The translations under genes and the position numbers were made by a program. A DNA stretch of 64,000 nt from Andrena cerasifolii. Taxonomy: Eukaryota > Arthropoda > Insecta > Hymenoptera > Andrenidae. Each line of letters begins with the position of its first letter. Position 1 is the stretch's first letter. Below, piece after piece: positions 1 to 11,395 of the stretch. The notes under the pieces are model-generated. The model was not told the origin of the DNA. It did no database searches and saw nothing but the letters and a program-made list of their open reading frames with translations. The stretch covers positions 1 to 64,000 of the forward strand of contig NW_027484921.1 in the NCBI RefSeq assembly GCF_050908995.1, in the 5' to 3' direction.

Positions 1-1860
1 GTTTTTCAATATCAGTTTTTCGATATCGGTTTTTCAATATTTGTTTTTCAATATCGGTTTTTCAATATCGGTTTTTCAATATCAGTTTTTCGATATCAGT
101 TTTTCAATATTTGTTTTTCAATATCAGTTTTTCAATATTTGGTTTTCAATATCGGTTTTTGAATATCGGTTTTTGAATATCGGTTCTAATATCGGTTTCA
201 ATATTGGTTTTTCAATATCAGTTTTTCAATATTTGTTCTCCAATATCGGTTTTTGAATATCGGTGCTAATATCGGATTCAATATCGGTTTTGCAATATCG
301 GTTTTGCAATATCAGTTTTTCGATATAAGTTTTTCAATATTGGTTTTTCAATATCGGTTTTTCAATATCGGTTTTGCAATATCGGTTTCAATATCGGTTT
401 TTCAATATCGGTTTTGCAATATCGGTTTCAATATCGGTTTTTCAATATCGGTTTTGCAATATCGGTTTCAATATCGGTTTTTCAATATCGGTTTTTCAAT
501 ATCAGTTTTTCGATATCAGTTTTTCAATATTTGTTTTTCAATATCGGTTTCAATATCGGTTTTTCAATATCGGGCTTTCAATATCAGTTTTTCGATATCA
601 GTTTTTCAACATTTGTTCTCCAATATCGGTTTTTGAATATCGGTTTTTGAATATCGATTTCAATATCGGTTTTTCAATATCGGTTTTTCAATATCGGTTT
701 TTCAATATCGGTTTTTCAATATTTGTTTTTCAATATCGGTTTTTCAATATCGGTTTTTCAATATCGGTTCTAATATCGGTTTCAATATCGGTTTTTCAAT
801 ATCGGTTTTTCAATATCGGTTTTTCAATATCAGTTTTTCGATATCAGTTTTTCAATATTTGTTTTTCAATATCGGTTTTTCAATATCGGTTTTTCAATAT
901 CGGTTTTTCAATATCGGTTTCAATATCGGTTTTTCAATATCGGTTTTTCAATATCAGTTTTTCGATATCAGTTTTTCAATATTTGTTTTTCAATATCGGT
1001 TTCAATATCGGTTTTTCAATATCGGGCTTTCAATATCAGTTTTTCGATATCAGTTTTTCAACATTTGTTCTCCAATATCGGTTTTTCAATATCGGTTTTT
1101 GAATATCGATTTCAATATCGGTTTTTCAATATCGGTTTTTCAATATCAGTTTTTCAATATTTGGTTTTCAATATCGGTTTTTGAATATCGGTTTTTGAAT
1201 ATCGGTTCTAATATCGGTTTCAATATCGGTTTTTGAATATCGGTTTTGCAATATCAGTTTTTCAATATCGGTTTTTGAATATCGGTTTTTGAATATCGGT
1301 TTCAATATCGGTTTTTGAATATCGGTTTTTGAATATCGGTTCTAATATCGGTTTCAATATAGGTTTTTGAATATCGGTTTTGCAATATCAGTTTTTCAAT
1401 ATCGGTTTTTGAATATCGGTTTTTGAATATCGGTTTCAATATCGGTTTTTAAATATCGGTTTTTCAATATCAGTTTTTCGATATCAGTTTTTCAATATTT
1501 GTTTTTCAATATCGGTTTTTCAATATCGGTTTTTCAATATCGGTTTTTCAATATCGGTTTTTCAATATCGGTTTTTCAATATCGGTTTTGCAATATCAGT
1601 TTTTCGATATAAGTTTTTCAATATCAGTTTTTCGATATAAGTTTTTCAATATCGGTTTCAATATCGGTTTCAATATCGGTTTTTCAATATCGGTTTTTCA
1701 ATATCGGTTTTTCAATATCGGTTTTTCGATATCAGTTTTTCAATATTTGTTTTTCAATATCGGTTTTTCAATATCGGTTTTTCAATATCGGTTTTTCAAT
1801 ATCGGTTTTGCAATATCAGTTTTTCGGTATAAGTTTTTCAATATTGGTTTTTCAATATCG
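1..1860 (+). repeat. 1,860-bp higher-order unit, copy 1
   Basis: Compared line by line, this stretch is identical to 1861-3720; I saw no substitution or indel over 1,860 bp. It mixes canonical 14-mers with GGGCTTTCAATATC, TGTTCTCCAATATC, GGTTTCAATATC and TGGTTTTCAATATC. The left boundary is the window edge, so the duplicated unit may begin further left. Homology continues 5 bp into the next segment (1-1865 matches 1861-3725). Two visually perfect copies imply a very recent duplication, or an assembly duplication. Confidence 0.95.
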
Positions 1861-3720
1861 GTTTTTCAATATCAGTTTTTCGATATCGGTTTTTCAATAT
1901 TTGTTTTTCAATATCGGTTTTTCAATATCGGTTTTTCAATATCAGTTTTTCGATATCAGTTTTTCAATATTTGTTTTTCAATATCAGTTTTTCAATATTT
2001 GGTTTTCAATATCGGTTTTTGAATATCGGTTTTTGAATATCGGTTCTAATATCGGTTTCAATATTGGTTTTTCAATATCAGTTTTTCAATATTTGTTCTC
2101 CAATATCGGTTTTTGAATATCGGTGCTAATATCGGATTCAATATCGGTTTTGCAATATCGGTTTTGCAATATCAGTTTTTCGATATAAGTTTTTCAATAT
2201 TGGTTTTTCAATATCGGTTTTTCAATATCGGTTTTGCAATATCGGTTTCAATATCGGTTTTTCAATATCGGTTTTGCAATATCGGTTTCAATATCGGTTT
2301 TTCAATATCGGTTTTGCAATATCGGTTTCAATATCGGTTTTTCAATATCGGTTTTTCAATATCAGTTTTTCGATATCAGTTTTTCAATATTTGTTTTTCA
2401 ATATCGGTTTCAATATCGGTTTTTCAATATCGGGCTTTCAATATCAGTTTTTCGATATCAGTTTTTCAACATTTGTTCTCCAATATCGGTTTTTGAATAT
2501 CGGTTTTTGAATATCGATTTCAATATCGGTTTTTCAATATCGGTTTTTCAATATCGGTTTTTCAATATCGGTTTTTCAATATTTGTTTTTCAATATCGGT
2601 TTTTCAATATCGGTTTTTCAATATCGGTTCTAATATCGGTTTCAATATCGGTTTTTCAATATCGGTTTTTCAATATCGGTTTTTCAATATCAGTTTTTCG
2701 ATATCAGTTTTTCAATATTTGTTTTTCAATATCGGTTTTTCAATATCGGTTTTTCAATATCGGTTTTTCAATATCGGTTTCAATATCGGTTTTTCAATAT
2801 CGGTTTTTCAATATCAGTTTTTCGATATCAGTTTTTCAATATTTGTTTTTCAATATCGGTTTCAATATCGGTTTTTCAATATCGGGCTTTCAATATCAGT
2901 TTTTCGATATCAGTTTTTCAACATTTGTTCTCCAATATCGGTTTTTCAATATCGGTTTTTGAATATCGATTTCAATATCGGTTTTTCAATATCGGTTTTT
3001 CAATATCAGTTTTTCAATATTTGGTTTTCAATATCGGTTTTTGAATATCGGTTTTTGAATATCGGTTCTAATATCGGTTTCAATATCGGTTTTTGAATAT
3101 CGGTTTTGCAATATCAGTTTTTCAATATCGGTTTTTGAATATCGGTTTTTGAATATCGGTTTCAATATCGGTTTTTGAATATCGGTTTTTGAATATCGGT
3201 TCTAATATCGGTTTCAATATAGGTTTTTGAATATCGGTTTTGCAATATCAGTTTTTCAATATCGGTTTTTGAATATCGGTTTTTGAATATCGGTTTCAAT
3301 ATCGGTTTTTAAATATCGGTTTTTCAATATCAGTTTTTCGATATCAGTTTTTCAATATTTGTTTTTCAATATCGGTTTTTCAATATCGGTTTTTCAATAT
3401 CGGTTTTTCAATATCGGTTTTTCAATATCGGTTTTTCAATATCGGTTTTGCAATATCAGTTTTTCGATATAAGTTTTTCAATATCAGTTTTTCGATATAA
3501 GTTTTTCAATATCGGTTTCAATATCGGTTTCAATATCGGTTTTTCAATATCGGTTTTTCAATATCGGTTTTTCAATATCGGTTTTTCGATATCAGTTTTT
3601 CAATATTTGTTTTTCAATATCGGTTTTTCAATATCGGTTTTTCAATATCGGTTTTTCAATATCGGTTTTGCAATATCAGTTTTTCGGTATAAGTTTTTCA
3701 ATATTGGTTTTTCAATATCG
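1861..3720 (+). repeat. 1,860-bp higher-order unit, copy 2
   Basis: This is the exact direct repeat of 1-1860, directly adjacent and in the same orientation. Identity is lost at 3726, where a canonical T is replaced by G (GGTTTTGCAATATC in place of GGTTTTTCAATATC). Confidence 0.95.
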
Positions 3721-3960
3721 GTTTTGCAATATCGGTTTCAATATCGGTTTTTCAATATCGGTTTTTCAATATCAGTTTTTCGATATCGGTTTTTCAATAT
3801 CGGGCTTTCAATATCAGTTTTTCGATATCAGTTTTTCAACATTTGTTCTCCAATATCGGTTTTTGAATATCGGTTTTTGAATATCGATTTCAATATCGGT
3901 TTTTCAATATCGGTTTTTCAATATCGGTTTTTCAATATCGGTTTTTCAATATCGGTTTTT
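3721..3960 (+). repeat. Shortened third copy of the 1,860-bp unit
   Basis: After the second full copy the array resumes with sequence resembling 421-660. It includes GGGCTTTCAATATC, the CAACATT/TGTTCTCCAATATC junction and two GGTTTTTGAATATC units before ATCGATTTC, but internal units are missing. It reads as a truncated third copy left by unequal exchange. Its end is fuzzy because runs of canonical units follow. Confidence 0.6.
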
Positions 3961-4076
3961 CAATATCGGTTTTTCAATATCGGTTTTTCAATATCGGATT
4001 CAATATCGGTTTTTGAATATCGGTGCTAATATCGGATGCAATATCGGTTTTTCAATATCGGGTTTTCAATATCGGT

Positions 4077-4985
4077 TTTTCAATATCGGTTTTTCAATAT
4101 CGGTTTTTCAATATCGGATTCAATATCGGTTTTTGAATATCGGTGCTAATATCGGATGCAATATCGGTTTTTCAATATCGGTTTTGCAATATCAGTTTTT
4201 CGATATAAGTTTTTCAATATTGTTTTTTCGATATCGGTTTTTCAATATCGGTTTTGCAATATCGGTTCTAATATCGGTTTCAATATCAGTTTTTCAATAT
4301 TTGTTTTTCAATATCGGTTTTTATATATCGGTTCTAATATCGGATTCAATATCGGTTTTTGAATATCGATTTCAATATCGGTTTTTCAATATCGGTTTTT
4401 CAATATCAGTTTTTCAATATTTGGTTTTCAATATCGGTTTTTGAATATCGGTTCTAATATCGGTTTCAATATCGGTTTTTGAATATCGGTTTTGCAATAT
4501 CAGTTTTTCAATATCGGTTTTTGAATATCGGTTTTTGAATATCGGTTTTTGAATATCGGTTTCAATATCGGTTTTTCAATATCGGTTTTTCAATATCGGT
4601 TTTTCAATATCAGTTTTTCGATATCAGTTTTTCAATATTTGTTTTTCAATATCGGTTTTTCAATATCGGTTTTTCAATATCGGTTTTTCAATATCGGTTT
4701 TTCAATATCGGTTTTTCAATATCGGTTTTTGAATATCGGTTCTAATATCGGATTCAATATCGGTTTTTGAATATCGGTTCTAATATCGGATTCAATATCG
4801 GTTTTGCAATATCAGTTTTTCGATATAGGTTTTTCAATATCGGTTTTTCAATATCGGTTTTTCAATATCGGTTTTTCAATATCGGTTTTTCAATATCGGT
4901 TTTTCAATATCGGTTTTTCAATATTTGTTTTTCAATATGTGTTTTTCAATATCGGTTTTTCAATATCGGTTTTTCAATATCGGTT
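4077..4985 (+). repeat. 1,344-bp-offset duplication, copy 1
   Basis: These 909 bp match 5421-6329 at a constant offset of 1,344 bp. Shared rare landmarks include GGTGCTAATATC/GGATGCAATATC (4141 and 5485), a TTTTTATATATCGG variant (about 4,318 and 5,662) and the AATATGTG junction (about 4,936 and 6,280). The left edge is the GGGTTTTC variant present only in copy 2 at 5418; the right edge is a C/T difference at 4986. Just upstream, 3996-4046 already holds a partial duplicate of its first units, 120 bp away. Confidence 0.9.
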
Positions 4986-5420
4986 CTAATATCGGTTTCA
5001 ATATCGGTTTTTCAATATCGGTTTTTCAATATCGGTTTTTCAATATCAGTTTTTCGATATCAGTTTTTCAATATTTGTTTTTCAATATCGGTTTTTCAAT
5101 ATCGGTTTTTCAATATCGGTTTTTCAATATCGGTTTCAATATCGGTTTTTCAATATCGGTTTTTCGATATCAGTTTTTCAATATTTGTTTTTGAATATCG
5201 GTTTTTCAATATCGGTTTTTCAATATCGGTTTTTCAATATCGGTTTTGCAATATCAGTTTTTCGGTATAAGTTTTTCAATATTGGTTTTTCAATATCGGT
5301 TTTGCAATATCGGTTTCAATATCGGTTTTTCAATATCGGTTTTTCAATATCAGTTTTTCGATATAAGTTTTTCAATATCGGTTCTAATATCGGTTTCAAT
5401 ATCGGTTTTTCAATATCGGG

Positions 5421-6329
5421 TTTTCAATATCGGTTTTTCAATATCGGTTTTTCAATATCGGATTCAATATCGGTTTTTGAATATCGGTGCTAATATCGGA
5501 TGCAATATCGGTTTTTCAATATCGGTTTTGCAATATCAGTTTTTCGATATAAGTTTTTCAATATTGTTTTTTCGATATCGGTTTTTCAATATCGGTTTTG
5601 CAATATCGGTTCTAATATCGGTTTCAATATCAGTTTTTCAATATTTGTTTTTCAATATCGGTTTTTATATATCGGTTCTAATATCGGATTCAATATCGGT
5701 TTTTGAATATCGATTTCAATATCGGTTTTTCAATATCGGTTTTTCAATATCAGTTTTTCAATATTTGGTTTTCAATATCGGTTTTTGAATATCGGTTCTA
5801 ATATCGGTTTCAATATCGGTTTTTGAATATCGGTTTTGCAATATCAGTTTTTCAATATCGGTTTTTGAATATCGGTTTTTGAATATCGGTTTTTGAATAT
5901 CGGTTTCAATATCGGTTTTTCAATATCGGTTTTTCAATATCGGTTTTTCAATATCAGTTTTTCGATATCAGTTTTTCAATATTTGTTTTTCAATATCGGT
6001 TTTTCAATATCGGTTTTTCAATATCGGTTTTTCAATATCGGTTTTTCAATATCGGTTTTTCAATATCGGTTTTTGAATATCGGTTCTAATATCGGATTCA
6101 ATATCGGTTTTTGAATATCGGTTCTAATATCGGATTCAATATCGGTTTTGCAATATCAGTTTTTCGATATAGGTTTTTCAATATCGGTTTTTCAATATCG
6201 GTTTTTCAATATCGGTTTTTCAATATCGGTTTTTCAATATCGGTTTTTCAATATCGGTTTTTCAATATTTGTTTTTCAATATGTGTTTTTCAATATCGGT
6301 TTTTCAATATCGGTTTTTCAATATCGGTT
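5421..6329 (+). repeat. 1,344-bp-offset duplication, copy 2
   Basis: This is the direct-repeat partner of 4077-4985. Between the copies (4986-5420) lies unrelated ordering of the same unit vocabulary. No difference was noticed in the shared stretch at reading resolution. Confidence 0.88.
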
Positions 6330-7206
6330 TTTCAATATCAGTTTTTCGATGTCAGTTTTTCAATATTTGTTTTTCAATATCGGTTTTTCAATATCGGTTC
6401 TAATATCGGATTCAATATCGGTTTTTCAATATCGGTTTTTCAATATTTGTTTTTCAATATCGGTTTTTCAATATCGGTTTTTCAATATCAATTTTTCGAT
6501 ATCAGTTTTTCAATATTTGGTTTTCAATACCGGTTTTTGAATATCGGTTTTTGAATATCGGTTCTAATATCGGTTTCAATATAGGTTTTTGAATATCGGT
6601 TTTGCAATATCAGTTTTTCAATATCGGTTTTTGAATATCGGTTTTTGAATATCGGTTTTTGAATATCGGTTTCAATATCGGTTTTTAAATATCGGTTTTT
6701 CAATATCAGTTTTTCGATATCAGTTTTTCAATATTTGTTTTTCAATATCGGTTTTTCAATATCGGATTTTCAATATCGGTTTTTCAATATCGGTTTTTCA
6801 ATATCGGTTTTTCAATATCGGTTTTGCAATATCAGTTTTTCGATATAAGTTTTTCAATATCAGTTTTTCGATATTTGTTTTTCAATATCGGTTTTTCAAT
6901 ATCGGTTTTTCAATATCGGTTTTTCAATATCAGTTTTTCAATACTTGTTTTTGAATATCGGTTTTTGAATATCGGTTCTAATATCGGATTCAATATCGGT
7001 TTTTGAATATCGGTTCTAATATCGGATTCAATATTTGTTTTTCAATATCGGTTTTGCAATATCAGTTTTTCGATATAGGTTTTTCAATATCGGTTTTTCA
7101 ATATCGGTTTTTCAATATCGGTTTTTCAATATCGGTTTTTCAATATCGGTTTTTCAATATCGGATTCAATATCGGTTTTTGAATATCGGTGCTAATATCG
7201 GATGCA

Positions 7207-8805
7207 ATATCGGTTTTTCAATATCGGTTTTGCAATATCGGTTTCAATATCGGTTTTTCAATATCGGTTTTGCAATATCAGTTTTTCGATATAAGTTTTT
7301 CAATATCGGTTCTAATATCGGTTTCAATATCGGTTTTTCAATATCGGTTTTTCAATATCGGTTTTTCAATATCAGTTTTTCAATATTTGTTTTTCAATAT
7401 CGGTTTTTAAATATCGGTGCTAATATCGGATTCAATATCGGTTTTTGAATATCGGTTCTAATATCGGATTCAATATTTGTTTTTCAATATCGGTTTTGCA
7501 ATATCAGTTTTTCGATATAGGTTTTTCAATATCGGTTTTTCAATTTCGGTTTTTCAATATCGGTTTTTCAATATCGGTTTTTCAATATCGGTTTTTCAAT
7601 ATTTGTTTTTCAATATGTGTTTTTCAATATCGGTTTTTCAATATCGGTTTTTCAATATCGGTTTTTCAATATCAGTTTTTCGATATAAGTTGTTCAATAT
7701 CGGTTCTAATATCGGTTTCAATATCGGTTTTTCAATATCGGTTTTTCAATATCGGTTTTTCAATATCAGTTTTTCAATATTTGTTTTTCAATATCGGATT
7801 TTGAATATCGGTTTTAATATCGGATTCAATATCGGTTTTTGAATATCGGTTCTAATATCGGATTCAATATCGGTTTTTGAATATCGGTGCTAATATCGGA
7901 TGCAATATCGGTTTTTCAATATCGGTTTTGCAATATCAGTTTTTCGATATAAGTTTTTCAATATTATTTTTTCGATATCGGTTTTTCAATATCGGTTTTG
8001 CAATATCGGTTTCAATATCGGTTTTTCAATATCGGTTTTGCAATATCAGTTTTTCGATATAAGTTTTTCAATATCGGTTCTAATATCGGTTTCAATATCG
8101 GTTTTTCAATATCGGTTTTTCAATATCGGTTTTTCAATATCAGTTTTTCAATATTTGTTTTTCAATATCGGTTTTTAAATATCGGTTCTAATATCGGATT
8201 CAATATCGGTTTTTGAATATCGGTTCTAATATCGGATTCAATATTTGTTTTTCAATATCGGTTTTGCAATATCAGTTTTTCGATATAGGTTTTTCAATAA
8301 CGGTTTTTCAATATCGGTTTTTCAATATCGGTTTTTCAATATCAGTTTTTCAATATTTGTTTTTCAATATCGGTTTTTCAATATCGGTTCTAATATCGGA
8401 TTCAATATCGGTTTTTCAATATCGGTTTTTCAATATTTGTTTTTCAATATCGGTTTTTCAATATCGGTTTTTCAATATCGGTTTTTCAATATCAGTTTTT
8501 CAATATTGTTTTTTCGATATCGGTTTTTCAATATCGGTTTCAATATCGGTTTTTCAATATCGGTTTTTCAATATCGGTTTTTCAATATCAGTTTTTCAAT
8601 ATTTGTTTTTCAATATCGGTTTTTAAATATCGGTTCTAATATCGGATTCAATATCGGTTTTTGAATATCGGTTCTAATATCGGATTCAATATTTGTTTTT
8701 CAATATCGGTTTTGCAATATCAGTTTTTCGATATAGGTTTTTCAATATCGGTTTTTCAATATCGGTTTTTCTATATCGGTTTTTCAATATCGGTTTGTCA
8801 ATATC
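7207..8805 (+). repeat. 2,590-bp-offset duplication, copy 1
   Basis: This matches 9797-11395 at an offset of 2,590 bp. Homology continues to the left as 6950-7206 versus 9470-9726 at an offset of 2,520, so the second copy carries 70 extra bases (five 14-bp units, 9727-9796). Copy 1 has private substitutions: near 7,409 (GGTGCT), 7,545 (CAATTTC), 7,690 (AGTTGTTC), 7,800 (GGATTTTG), 7,970 (ATTATT), 8,299 (CAATAAC), 8,772 and 8,797. The two copies are therefore older than the 1,860-bp pair, or copy 1 mutated independently. Confidence 0.85.
8213..8664 (+). repeat. Four-copy 452-bp block, copy 1
   Basis: A block of about 452 bp with a characteristic order recurs four times in subdomain I: here and at 10803-11254, 19225-19676 and 21107-21558. 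It includes GGTTCTAATATC/GGATTCAATATC, an ATTTG junction, a C-to-D pair and an ATATTG-TTTTTTCGATATC step. This copy differs by CAATAAC near 8,299. Confidence 0.85.
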
Positions 8806-9796
8806 GGTTTTTCAATATCAGTTTTTCGATATAAGTTTTTCAATATCGGTTCTAATATCGGTTTCAATATCGGTTTTTCAATATCGGTTTTGCAATATCA
8901 GTTTTTCGATATAGGTTTTTCAATATCGGTTTTTCAATATCGGTTTTTCAATATCGGTTTTGCAATATCGGTTTTGCAATATCAGTTTTTCGATATAGGT
9001 TTTTCAATATCGGTTTTTCAATATCGGTTTTTCAATATCGGTTTTTCAATATCGGTTTTTCAATATCGGTTTTTCCATATCGGTTTTTCAATATTTGTTT
9101 TTCAATATCGGTTTTTCAATATCGGTTTTTCAATATCGGTTTTGCAATATCAGTTTTTCGATATAGCTTTTTCAATATCGGTTTTTCAATATCGGTTTTT
9201 CAATATTTGTTTTTCAATATCGGTTTTTCAATATCGGTTCTAATATCGGATTCAATATCGGTTTTTCAATATCGGTTTTGCAATATCTGTTTTTCGATAT
9301 AGGTTTTTCAATATCGGTTTTTCAATATCGGTTTTTGAATATCGGTTTTTCAATATCGGTTTTTCAATATCGGTTCTAATATCGAATTCAATATCGGTTT
9401 TTCAATATCGGTTTTGCAATATCAGTTTTTCAATATCGGTTTTTCAATATCAGTTTTTCAATACTTGTTTTTGAATATCGGTTTTTGAATATCGGTTCTA
9501 ATATCGGATTCAATATCGGTTTTTGAATATCGGTTCTAATATCGGATTCAATATTTGTTTTTCAATATCGGTTTTGCAATATCAGTTTTTCGATATAGGT
9601 TTTTCAATATCGGTTTTTCAATATCGGTTTTTCAATATCGGTTTTTCAATATCGGTTTTTCAATATCGGTTTTTCAATATCGGATTCAATATCGGTTTTT
9701 GAATATCGGTGCTAATATCGGATGCAATATCGGTTTTTCAATATCGGTTTTGCAATATCAGTTTTTCGATATAAGTTTTTCAATATTGTATTTTCG

Positions 9797-11395
9797 ATAT
9801 CGGTTTTTCAATATCGGTTTTGCAATATCGGTTTCAATATCGGTTTTTCAATATCGGTTTTGCAATATCAGTTTTTCGATATAAGTTTTTCAATATCGGT
9901 TCTAATATCGGTTTCAATATCGGTTTTTCAATATCGGTTTTTCAATATCGGTTTTTCAATATCAGTTTTTCAATATTTGTTTTTCAATATCGGTTTTTAA
10001 ATATCGGTTCTAATATCGGATTCAATATCGGTTTTTGAATATCGGTTCTAATATCGGATTCAATATTTGTTTTTCAATATCGGTTTTGCAATATCAGTTT
10101 TTCGATATAGGTTTTTCAATATCGGTTTTTCAATATCGGTTTTTCAATATCGGTTTTTCAATATCGGTTTTTCAATATCGGTTTTTCAATATTTGTTTTT
10201 CAATATGTGTTTTTCAATATCGGTTTTTCAATATCGGTTTTTCAATATCGGTTCTTCAATATCAGTTTTTCGATATAAGTTTTTCAATATCGGTTCTAAT
10301 ATCGGTTTCAATATCGGTTTTTCAATATCGGTTTTTCAATATCGGTTTTTCAATATCAGTTTTTCAATATTTGTTTTTCAATATCGGTTTTTGAATATCG
10401 GTTTTAATATCGGATTCAATATCGGTTTTTGAATATCGGTTCTAATATCGGATTCAATATCGGTTTTTGAATATCGGTGCTAATATCGGATGCAATATCG
10501 GTTTTTCAATATCGGTTTTGCAATATCAGTTTTTCGATATAAGTTTTTCAATATTGTTTTTTCGATATCGGTTTTTCAATATCGGTTTTGCAATATCGGT
10601 TTCAATATCGGTTTTTCAATATCGGTTTTGCAATATCAGTTTTTCGATATAAGTTTTTCAATATCGGTTCGAATATCGGTTTCAATATCGGTTTTTCAAT
10701 ATCGGTTTTTCAATATCGGTTTTTCAATATCAGTTTTTCAATATTTGTTTTTCAATATCGGTTTTTAAATATCGGTTCTAATATCGGATTCAATATCGGT
10801 TTTTGAATATCGGTTCTAATATCGGATTCAATATTTGTTTTTCAATATCGGTTTTGCAATATCAGTTTTTCGATATAGGTTTTTCAATATCGGTTTTTCA
10901 ATATCGGTTTTTCAATATCGGTTTTTCAATATCAGTTTTTCAATATTTGTTTTTCAATATCGGTTTTTCAATATCGGTTCTAATATCGGATTCAATATCG
11001 GTTTTTCAATATCGGTTTTTCAATATTTGTTTTTCAATATCGGTTTTTCAATATCGGTTTTTCAATATCGGTTTTTCAATATCAGTTTTTCAATATTGTT
11101 TTTTCGATATCGGTTTTTCAATATCGGTTTCAATATCGGTTTTTCAATATCGGTTTTTCAATATCGGTTTTTCAATATCAGTTTTTCAATATTTGTTTTT
11201 CAATATCGGTTTTTAAATATCGGTTCTAATATCGGATTCAATATCGGTTTTTGAATATCGGTTCTAATATCGGATTCAATATTTGTTTTTCAATATCGGT
11301 TTTGCAATATCAGTTTTTCGATATAGGTTTTTCAATATCGGTTTTTCAATATCGGTTTTTCAATATCGGTTTTTCAATATCGGTTTTTCAATATC
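9797..11395 (+). repeat. 2,590-bp-offset duplication, copy 2
   Basis: This is the partner of 7207-8805. It keeps the consensus base at most sites where copy 1 is variant, though it has its own changes, such as GGTTCTTCAATATC near 10,252 and GGTTCGAATATC near 10,667. Its right part overlaps the start of the 10.3-kb-offset and 3.1-kb duplications, so this segment has been reused in several rounds. Confidence 0.85.
10803..11254 (+). repeat. Four-copy 452-bp block, copy 2
   Basis: This copy lies 2,590 bp downstream of copy 1 and lacks the CAATAAC substitution. The next copy is 8,422 bp further on. Confidence 0.85.

Noticed and set aside
374..1102. Open frame of 242 codons (+ strand), with an identical copy at 2234-2962, and dozens of shorter ones across the window
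   Set aside because: The frame reads only the satellite peptide cycle. Overlapping frames are equally open in the same region, there is no plausible start context or domain, and the stops fall at unit variants. It is a by-product of a stop-free 14-bp repeat, not a gene.
4312..4330. TATA-like TTTTTATATATCGG (also near 5,662) as a promoter
   Set aside because: It is a one-base-type variant of the repeat unit inside a duplicated block, with no gene or transcript signal downstream.
8293..8306. CAATAAC at about 8,299 and 39,445 as additional AATAAC blocks
   Set aside because: The substitution lies in a 14-mer and not in GGATTCAATAAC, and the following run of ATTTG-joined units is absent. These are independent point changes.
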